The translations under genes were made by a program, and so were the position numbers. Shown here in pieces: positions 17,901-22,814 of a DNA stretch of 22,814 nt (the first letter of the stretch is position 1; each line of letters opens with the position of its first letter). This DNA comes from a virus. Below the pieces are notes generated by a model. It had not been told where the DNA came from. It did no database searches and worked only from the letters and a program-made list of their open reading frames with translations. The stretch covers positions 1 to 22,814 of the IMG/VR virus record IMGVR_UViG_3300032093_000893; one strand, 5' to 3'.

Positions 17901-20900
17901 ATCCTTGATCGCCTTGATGACCTTGGAATCCTTGTTCACCTTGGCGACCCTGTGCACCTTGAACACCTTGTGCGCCTTGATAACCTTGCTCACCTTGGAA
18001 ACCTTGAGCGCCTTGCTCGCCTTGGAATCCTTGGTATCCTTGTTCACCTTGGTGTCCTTGATGACCCTGTGATCCTTGAACACCTTGGAATCCTTGGGCA
18101 CCTTGTTCACCTTGGAATCCTTGAGCGCCTTGTTGACCTTGTGAACCCTGACGTCCTTGTGAACCTTGTACACCCTGTTCGCCTTGGAAACCTTGAGCGC
18201 CTTGTTCACCCTGACGTCCTTGAACGCCTTGATGACCTTGAACACCTTGGAAACCCTGTTCACCTTGTGTTCCTTGGAAACCTTGTTCGCCTTGTGTACC
18301 TTGAGATCCTTGTACACCTTGGAAGCCCTGTTCGCCTTGATGACCTTGATAACCTTGCTCACCTTGGAAGCCTTGTGAACCCTGCTCGCCTTGAACGCCA
18401 GCAAAACCTTGTTCACCTTGATAGCCCTGCTCACCCTGATGACCTTGGAAACCTTGATCGCCTTGTGTTCCTTGGAAACCTTGTTCACCTTGACGACCCT
18501 GTGCACCCTGCACACCCTGTTCACCCTGTACGCCTTGGAAGCCTTGTGAACCTTGCGTGCCTTGCACACCTTGGAAGCCTTGTTCGCCTTGACGTCCCTG
18601 ATGACCTTGAACACCTTGCGCACCTTGTGCACCTACATCGCCACGATCGCCAGTGCGAGCAAATGTAATTAATACATCATCATTGTTACTGAACGATGAA
18701 TCTGCTCCCGAAACATAACTACAATCTACTTCAAAATAATTGTTTTGTACAGCAAGAGAAGAAATTGTGTAGAGAATATAGTTGTTTGAATCAAACTTAC
18801 TTGTAACTCTAAAATGTCCTTTAATTAATGATGTTGAATCATCAATTGTAATAAGGAAGTTATAAACGTTTGATGTATTGTCATCAAGATTGTCAATATA
18901 AAGTTTATTGACTGCGGTTAGATCTGCATTATTAAATCTTAAGAAGCCACTTCCTGGATCAGTATTTGCAGTGCTGCTGCTATAGGTGTAATCAAATGTG
19001 GCGCCACCAAAGTTGCCGTCGCGACCTTGATAACCTTGCGAACCTTGTACACCTTGTGCTCCTTGCTCACCTTGAGCGCCTTGGCGTCCTTGGAAACCTT
19101 GCTCACCCTGACGTCCTTGTGCACCCTGTGCTCCCTGTACGCCTTGGAAGCCTTGTGCTCCTTGCTCACCTACAAGACCTTGTAAACCTTGTGCACCCTG
19201 CACTCCCTGTTCACCTTGTGGTCCTTGGAAACCTTGTTCACCCTGACGCCCCTGATGCCCTTGAACACCTTGTGCGCCTTGAATGCCTTGGAAACCTTGT
19301 GAACCCTGTACACCTTGTGCACCTTGACGTCCCTGGAAACCTTGTTCACCTTGAGCGCCCTGTCGACCCTGTTCACCTTGGAAACCTTGCAAACCTTGAG
19401 CGCCTTGAACACCTTGCTCACCCTGTACGCCTTGTTCACCCTGTCGTCCTTGGAAACCCTGCTCACCTTGACGACCCTGGGAACCTTGCTCACCTTGACG
19501 TCCCTGTGCACCCTGTACACCTTGGAAGCCTTGATTTCCTTGATCACCTTGATGACCTTGGAAACCTTGTTCGCCCTGAACACCTTGCGCGCCCTGCACG
19601 CCTTGTTCACCTTGACGCCCTTGAGCACCCTGTACACCTTGGAAACCTTGTTGACCCTGTACACCTTGTGCACCCTGTACACCTTGGAAACCTTGTTGCC
19701 CTTGAACGCCCTGGAAGCCTTGCTCGCCCTGAACGCCTTGTTCACCCTGTACCCCTTGGAAACCTTGTTCACCTTGTACACCTTGGAAACCTTGTGAACC
19801 TTTATCGCCTTGATCGCCAGTGCGAACAAATGTAATATACAATTCAGTGTTTGATGCGAATGCTGTTCCTACAAGTGTTGATTGTAGCAATGCAACTGGT
19901 ACAGCAAAGTAACCATTTTGATGAGCATGTGAACCATTAATAGAATAGTAGACATATTCATTGGTGTTTGCAACATTTGCAGCTTTAAAGTGACCTTTGA
20001 TTACTGATGTTGAATCGTCAATTGTTTGCAAATAGTTGTAAGAGTTTGCACCATCAGCATCGATGGTGTCAATGTACATGAACGTAGCAGTAGAAAGATT
20101 TGAATTATTAAATGCTACATTTGCGATACCAGGATCAGTATTTGATGTGCCTGTTTGATAGAAATAGTCGAAAGTCGCGCCACCAAAGTCGCCAACTTCA
20201 CCTTTAGAACCTACAGATCCTTGTACACCTTGGAAACCCTGTTCACCTTGGAAACCTTGTGCTCCTTGAGCACCTTGTGCACCTTGAACGCCTTGGTGAC
20301 CTTGAACGCCCTGTGCACCTTGTGCGCCCTGACGACCTTGTTCACCTTGATAACCTTGAGAACCTTGCTCGCCTTGGAAACCTTGATGACCCTGCTCACC
20401 TTGACGTCCCTGTTCACCTTGACGACCTTGATTACCTTGAACGCCTTGCTGTCCCTGTCTGCCTTGAGCGCCTTGTACACCTTGGAAACCTTGTTCACCC
20501 TGTACACCCTGCTCACCTTGACGTCCTTGCTCTCCTTGAACGCCTTGGAAACCTTGTTCACCTTGACGACCTTGTTCACCTTGACGACCTTGAGCGCCCT
20601 GGAAACCCTGAGCGCCTTGAATACCTTGTGGACCTTGATCACCAATATCGCCAGTACGAGCAAATGTGATAATAACTTGTGTATTGTTACCAAATGTCGA
20701 TACGGAACCTTCAACATACGCCGCATTAACAGTAAAGTATCCTGAATTTTCCGTAAGAGAAGAAATCGTGTAAATAGCAAATTCAGACGTAGCACCACGT
20801 TCAGATACTTTAAAATGACCTTTTAGCGTTGATGTTGAATCATCAATTGTTCTTAAAAAACTTTGAATATCATTATTTTCAGTATCAACATCGTCAATGT

Positions 20901-21780
20901 AAAGCGTATTTGCTAAACTTAATTGAGAATTGTTGAATTTTAGATAACCTGCTCCTGGGTCAGAAGCAGTTATATTGTCTGAGAAGGAATATTCAAAAGA
21001 TGCGCCGCCAAAGTTACCATCGCGACCTTGAAAACCTTGTGCGCCTTGTTCGCCTTGATGACCCTGTGATCCTTGTTCACCTTGACGACCTTGTGCACCT
21101 TGTTGACCTTGAACGCCTTGTGCGCCCTGTATACCTTGGAAACCTTGTGATCCTTGTTCGCCTTGGTCTCCTTGTACGCCTTGGAAACCTTGTTCGCCTT
21201 GATAACCTTGATCGCCCTGAACCCCTTGGAAACCTTGTGAGCCCTGCTCACCTTGCGCACCGACAGCACCTTGAATGCCTTGATTACCTTGCGCACCGAC
21301 AGCACCTTGTACACCTTGATGACCTTGTATACCTTGTGCGCCAGTTGAACCTTGAACACCCTGTGCACCTTGGAATCCTGCTTCACCCTGAGGTCCTTGA
21401 TCGCCAGCTAAACCTGTACCGCCAGTTTCGCCTTTATCGCCTTTATCTCCAGTTGCACCTTGTACGCCTTGGAAACCTTGCTCACCTTGGAAACCTTGGA
21501 AGCCTTGTTCACCTTGTTGTCCTTGTGAACCTTGAGCGCCTTGAACACCTTGTGCACCTTGTGTACCCTGAACGCCCTGATAACCTTGTTCACCAAAGTC
21601 GCCTTTTTGACCTTTTTGACCTTGTGCGCCTTGCTCGCCTTGTGCTCCAGCTAAACCTTGCGGACCTGTGACTGCTGATACAAGTTGATCCCAAGTTGCA
21701 CCATTCCACACATAGACTACATCCCCAACTGTAAACTGTTGGTTAACTACTGGTGAATCAGGAAAATTTGGTATTGACAT
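14980..21780 (-). CDS. Giant collagen-like tail-fibre protein (2266 aa) with four inter-collagen globular domains
   Basis: Residues 1-37 form a small N-terminal module ([15 protein letters not shown]...WNGATW) also found in the 1043-residue fibre. Collagen-like Gly-X-Y tracts lie at 38-253, 368-529, 656-919, 1045-1472 and 1597-1836, about 1310 residues in all. They are split by four copies of a globular domain at about 254-367, 530-655, 920-1044 and 1473-1596. The C-terminal 430 residues hold beta-structured fibre modules: [18 protein letters not shown] at about 1897-1914, [16 protein letters not shown] at about 1998-2013, [14 protein letters not shown] at about 2039-2052, and A-Y-x-Q-A-N repeats at 1957-1967 and 2068-2101. 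As I recall, these are typical of marine T4-like fibres. No Shine-Dalgarno is evident before the ATG, which lies 6 nt after the upstream stop. Likely a homotrimeric long fibre or whisker. Its length is exceptional; the receptor is unknown. Confidence 0.9.
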   Translation of the reverse strand: MSIPNFPDSPVVNQQFTVGDVVYVWNGATWDQLVSAVTGPQGLAGAQGEQGAQGQKGQKGDFGEQGYQGVQGTQGAQGVQGAQGSQGQQGEQGFQGFQGEQGFQGVQGATGDKGDKGETGGTGLAGDQGPQGEAGFQGAQGVQGSTGAQGIQGHQGVQGAVGAQGNQGIQGAVGAQGEQGSQGFQGVQGDQGYQGEQGFQGVQGDQGEQGSQGFQGIQGAQGVQGQQGAQGRQGEQGSQGHQGEQGAQGFQGRDGNFGGASFEYSFSDNITASDPGAGYLKFNNSQLSLANTLYIDDVDTENNDIQSFLRTIDDSTSTLKGHFKVSERGATSEFAIYTISSLTENSGYFTVNAAYVEGSVSTFGNNTQVIITFARTGDIGDQGPQGIQGAQGFQGAQGRQGEQGRQGEQGFQGVQGEQGRQGEQGVQGEQGFQGVQGAQGRQGQQGVQGNQGRQGEQGRQGEQGHQGFQGEQGSQGYQGEQGRQGAQGAQGVQGHQGVQGAQGAQGAQGFQGEQGFQGVQGSVGSKGEVGDFGGATFDYFYQTGTSNTDPGIANVAFNNSNLSTATFMYIDTIDADGANSYNYLQTIDDSTSVIKGHFKAANVANTNEYVYYSINGSHAHQNGYFAVPVALLQSTLVGTAFASNTELYITFVRTGDQGDKGSQGFQGVQGEQGFQGVQGEQGVQGEQGFQGVQGQQGFQGVQGAQGVQGQQGFQGVQGAQGRQGEQGVQGAQGVQGEQGFQGHQGDQGNQGFQGVQGAQGRQGEQGSQGRQGEQGFQGRQGEQGVQGEQGVQGAQGLQGFQGEQGRQGAQGEQGFQGRQGAQGVQGSQGFQGIQGAQGVQGHQGRQGEQGFQGPQGEQGVQGAQGLQGLVGEQGAQGFQGVQGAQGAQGRQGEQGFQGRQGAQGEQGAQGVQGSQGYQGRDGNFGGATFDYTYSSSTANTDPGSGFLRFNNADLTAVNKLYIDNLDDNTSNVYNFLITIDDSTSLIKGHFRVTSKFDSNNYILYTISSLAVQNNYFEVDCSYVSGADSSFSNNDDVLITFARTGDRGDVGAQGAQGVQGHQGRQGEQGFQGVQGTQGSQGFQGVQGEQGVQGAQGRQGEQGFQGTQGDQGFQGHQGEQGYQGEQGFAGVQGEQGSQGFQGEQGYQGHQGEQGFQGVQGSQGTQGEQGFQGTQGEQGFQGVQGHQGVQGRQGEQGAQGFQGEQGVQGSQGRQGSQGQQGAQGFQGEQGAQGFQGVQGSQGHQGHQGEQGYQGFQGEQGAQGFQGEQGYQGAQGVQGAQGRQGEQGFQGHQGDQGFQGHQGEQGSQGFQGVQGQQGVQGVQGHQGRQGEQGSQGFQGEQGYQGAQGVQGHQGRQGEQGVQGEQGVQGAQGVQGHQGVQGNQGIQGAQGRQGEQGVQGEQGFQGIQGAQGVQGAQGVQGAQGVQGHQGYQGEQGFQGFQGEQGFQGVQGHQGYQGEQGFQGVQGNQGLVGQKGEIGEFGGASFEYIFLSNTANTDPGIANLKFDSADISTATRLYIDFVDSNSANVFNYLQTIDDSTSTIKGSFKIANTANVNEFAFFSINGTHAHVADYFSVPVAHTSGVTSFTDLTNVTISFVRTGDRGDKGEQGFQGHQGFQGEQGFQGEQGFQGHQGEQGFQGVQGSQGFQGVQGTIGAQGEQGAQGFQGHQGEQGFQGRQGEQGFQGVQGSQGRQGEQGHQGEQGFQGVQGEQGFQGVQGAQGHQGEQGFQGEQGAQGFQGVQGAQGRQGEQGAQGFQGVQGTVGAQGAQGIQGSQGHQGAQGVQGSQGRQGYQGEQGVQGEVGAQGEQGFQGFQGEQGFQGVQGTVGAQGEQGFQGVQGEVGPVAGQNTQIVFNNQDNPAGSANLTFDLASNTFTTRNAQFNNNVSVSGLLTTRNIVPESNVTYDIGTSTNRFRDIYLSNNSIFLGNAIISSVDGNVSTNGIIANTVFIGQNNANLEALIGQTYDQANAAYAEANLKLNIAGGTITGSLVVQGNLEILGNSTTLNVETLLVEDNEIILNSNATGAPSLNASVTVNRGDQPDTFLRWNENTDKWGWSDNGTTFYSFDDVRTQAGGAYDQANTATTAAGNAYGQANAAYLQANNAYDKANAPITIKEVYAGNNTVVNTFSNINTIQFDADSGMAVVDESSNTVTIQLNSTFKNWQVNGVNQLVASGLDTVNLISGDNILISGNGNSVPQSVTFSVPLANTTNTQVLFNNNGVFGGDADLTFNTASNMLSTNKLAAANVQYKNTTGVIVAYQYYNDSENSIDTVFI
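16993..17364 (-). other. Inter-collagen globular domain, type A, copy 4 of 2266-aa fibre
   Basis: Residues 1473-1596. It is entered by [15 protein letters not shown], has the core [18 protein letters not shown], then [19 protein letters not shown], and leaves through [11 protein letters not shown]. Confidence 0.75.
17408..17529 (-). repeat. 50-bp perfect direct repeat inside the collagen tract
   Basis: Positions 17408-17457 and 17480-17529 are identical by eye and offset by 72 nt (eight Gly-X-Y triplets). This looks like a recent in-frame expansion of the fourth collagen tract. Confidence 0.8.
18649..19023 (-). other. Inter-collagen globular domain, type B, copy 3 of 2266-aa fibre
   Basis: Residues 920-1044. 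It is entered by [12 protein letters not shown], has the core [16 protein letters not shown], then [20 protein letters not shown], and leaves through [13 protein letters not shown]. Confidence 0.75.
19816..20193 (-). other. Inter-collagen globular domain, type A, copy 2 of 2266-aa fibre
   Basis: Residues 530-655. It is entered by [15 protein letters not shown], has the core [15 protein letters not shown], then [18 protein letters not shown], and leaves through [11 protein letters not shown]. Confidence 0.75.
20680..21021 (-). other. Inter-collagen globular domain, type B, copy 1 of 2266-aa fibre
   Basis: Residues 254-367. It is entered by [13 protein letters not shown], has the core [16 protein letters not shown], continues [12 protein letters not shown], and leaves through [13 protein letters not shown]. 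Confidence 0.75.
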
Positions 21781-21786
21781 CTATGA

Positions 21787-22814
21787 TCACACTGGTACTT
21801 TGGTTCTTGAAATATTTAGGGTATTAACAGCGAATACTGGATCAAATAGAAGTCTCATTTGACCTGAATTTATATCAGCGCCAAAAGAACCCAAGTAAGA
21901 ACCAGTAGTAACTGTAGCATATTCTGTCATGTAAACTGTTGTTCCATTATGCAATAAAAGAATTTCAGTTGCTTGATAAGAAGCGCCGCTCTTAATTTGA
22001 ATTAAATATTTGACTGTGCGGTATTCGCTTGTTGGTAGTATGTCAACAACAGTTTGTGCGACAGTAGAGGTTGATCCTGTGTTTGCAGAAATTGTAATAT
22101 TGTTTACTTTGTATTGTGTAGCATTAATTGTTAAATCATTATTAGATTCAATCAATCTGCTGCTTACGTTTAATTTAGTTCCATTTTGCAGTACTGATAC
22201 ATTACCTGTAAACGTATCGCCAGCACGATTTGCCTTTTCTTGATACAAAGTATTTGCTGTAGCAATTGAAGCAGCAGTATTCGCGTCACTAAAGAATAAA
22301 TTGCTTGATGTATTTACAACTGGGGATGGTGTGAGTGAAACCCACTGTACACTATCACCATCATTGTAGTAGATGTAGAATTTACCAGTATTTGCTCTCC
22401 ACCAGAGAGCAGTATTTGAATTTGCTGAACCTGGTGGTGTATCTGAAATATAAAGTTCAGTGTTACCGTAAGCAGAAATGCCACTGCCGCCAAGTTTAGG
22501 ATTATCAAAGATAAGAATGACTTTATTATTGGTTGGATCATCAGTACCAGAAATTGTTAAATTAGAAGTATTTGCGCTTCTAAAATCTAACGTTCTTCTC
22601 TCACCAACCGCTGTATTTGCAACTTGAATAGGAACAGTATCGGTTCCTGCAACACCTTGTGCACCTTGAATACCTTGTGCACCTTGAACGCCTTGAACGC
22701 CTTGTGCACCAATAGCACCTTGTTCACCTTGTGCTCCTGCTGCACCTGTTGCGCCTTGAACACCTTGCGCGCCAGTAGCACCTTGTTCGCCTTGCTCGCC
22801 TTGTGCTCCTGCTG
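21787..22814 (-). CDS. Collagen-like tail-fibre protein, C-terminal 341 residues (5' end outside window)
   Basis: The frame is open from the right edge to a TGA stop, giving 341 residues without the start. A TTG codon at 22248 is only an internal leucine, because the frame upstream is continuous. Visible residues 1-56 are Gly-X-Y triplets ([10 protein letters not shown] type). Residues 60-106 form a beta-rich segment with GTDDPTNNKVILIF. Residues 119-161 carry the module ending YYNDGDSVQWVSLTP, and a related form ([16 protein letters not shown]) occurs in the 1601-residue fibre. A linker with SDANTAASIATANTLYQEKAN and RAGDTFTGNV leads to the C-terminal domain, about residues 255-341, containing EYRTVKYLIQIKSGASYQ and LLLHNGTTVYMTEY. 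As I recall, that domain is common at the ends of marine T4-like fibre proteins. It is probably a distal or connector fibre subunit. The structural call is firm; the exact virion position is unknown. Confidence 0.88.
   Translation of the reverse strand, partial: AGAQGEQGEQGATGAQGVQGATGAAGAQGEQGAIGAQGVQGVQGAQGIQGAQGVAGTDTVPIQVANTAVGERRTLDFRSANTSNLTISGTDDPTNNKVILIFDNPKLGGSGISAYGNTELYISDTPPGSANSNTALWWRANTGKFYIYYNDGDSVQWVSLTPSPVVNTSSNLFFSDANTAASIATANTLYQEKANRAGDTFTGNVSVLQNGTKLNVSSRLIESNNDLTINATQYKVNNITISANTGSTSTVAQTVVDILPTSEYRTVKYLIQIKSGASYQATEILLLHNGTTVYMTEYATVTTGSYLGSFGADINSGQMRLLFDPVFAVNTLNISRTKVPV
21813..21819 (-). promoter_or_regulatory. Candidate late-promoter box CTAAATA before the 2266-residue fibre gene
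   Basis: The minus strand reads CCTAAATATT inside the last codons of the upstream gene, with 32 nt between the box and the ATG at 21780. It matches six of eight positions of the T4 late box TATAAATA. Position is the main support, since the other two large collagen genes have a better box at nearly the same distance. TAAATA is frequent in this AT-rich DNA, so on its own this is weak. Confidence 0.35.
22645..22814 (-). repeat. Gly-X-Y (collagen-like) tract, truncated by window edge
   Basis: There are 56 consecutive residues of Gly-X-Y triplets, mostly with Q in the third position. The tract continues beyond the right edge, so its full length is unknown. Confidence 0.9.

Larger units (their letters stand above)
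16273..21669 (-). repeat. Five Gly-X-Gln collagen-like tracts of the 2266-residue fibre
   Basis: The tracts are 21022-21669, 20194-20679, 19024-19815, 17365-18648 and 16273-16992. The triplets are mostly G-X-Q, with X drawn from E, F, V, A, H, R, S, Y and D. Proline is almost absent. Lysine is confined to tract ends and to the first tract, always as Gly-X-Lys-Gly. The DNA is a quasi-repeat of nine-base steps (CAAGG-type on the coding strand), which keeps other frames open and produces many spurious ORFs. Confidence 0.92.

Noticed and set aside
17313-18668. Long open frames on the plus strand and in other minus frames across the collagen tracts (up to ~450 residues).
   Set aside because: They arise from the nine-base Gly-X-Gln codon pattern, which contains few stops in any frame. 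The products are low-complexity (Leu/His/Val or Lys/Val/Ser runs) with no domain, and they are confined to the repeats.
16993-19023. RGD motifs at domain exits ([16 protein letters not shown]) as integrin-like binding sites.
   Set aside because: They fall within the conserved collagen restart signature and vary to GDQGD, GDIGD, GDVGD and GDAGD in other copies, so the RGD is most likely incidental.
21787-22248. A separate 153-residue gene starting at TTG 22248.
   Set aside because: The frame continues upstream without a stop to the window edge, with coherent fibre modules and collagen triplets, so this is the C-terminus of a larger protein.
1-22814. CRISPR array or satellite DNA as an explanation of the regular repeats.
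   Set aside because: There are no unique spacers of constant length between identical repeats. The periodicity is 9 nt and codes for Gly-X-Y in frame.
1-22814. Diversity-generating retroelement acting on a fibre or lectin gene.
   Set aside because: I found no reverse transcriptase gene and no template/variable repeat pair in the window. The repeat differences do not cluster at adenines as far as I can see.

Overview
This window is a run of virion structural genes, all on the minus strand. It most resembles the tail-fibre and host-recognition region of a marine T4-like myovirus (cyanophage or pelagiphage type). The grounds are the close packing (gaps of 0 to 43 nt), the absence of any plus-strand gene, and several small proteins and fibre domains of kinds I know from such phages. 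Others are collagen-like fibres, a probable 2OG-Fe(II) oxygenase, and three promoter-like boxes resembling the T4-type late promoter. The non-repetitive DNA is AT-rich, which suggests a low-GC host. I could not run a search, so the taxonomic placement is inference.

Transcription runs from high to low coordinates. The 3' part of a collagen-like fibre gene enters at the right edge (21787-22814). It is followed by a 2266-residue collagen-like fibre (14980-21780), a LamG/lectin-like protein (14126-14977), a 1601-residue collagen-like fibre (9277-14082) and a 110-residue small virion-type protein (8944-9276). Next are a glycine-rich two-repeat protein (7235-8938), three small genes (82 aa, a 201 aa 2OG oxygenase, 122 aa), a 1043-residue collagen-like fibre (2806-5937), and a 177-residue tail-assembly-chaperone-like protein (2273-2806). 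An RCC1-repeat beta-propeller gene (1-2257) runs off the left edge. No intergenic stretch exceeds 43 nt. I see no tRNA, CRISPR array, insertion sequence or integrase.

The most striking feature is how the collagen-like proteins are built. Their Gly-X-Y tracts are nearly proline-free and dominated by Gln in the Y position. They are interrupted by eight copies of one roughly 115-125 residue globular domain. The copies fall into two subfamilies (A and B), each with its own entry and exit signature in the flanking collagen, and they alternate B-A-B-A along the 2266-residue protein. The three collagen genes whose starts are visible each have an AATAAATA or CTAAATA box 26-32 nt before the start codon. 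I saw no such box at the other genes.

A plausible joint role is that the collagen-like genes encode long beaded trimeric fibres. The LamG-like, glycine-rich and RCC1-like proteins would be candidate receptor-binding parts, and the 177-residue protein a possible chaperone. The 2OG oxygenase could modify a structural protein, but nothing in the sequence proves this.
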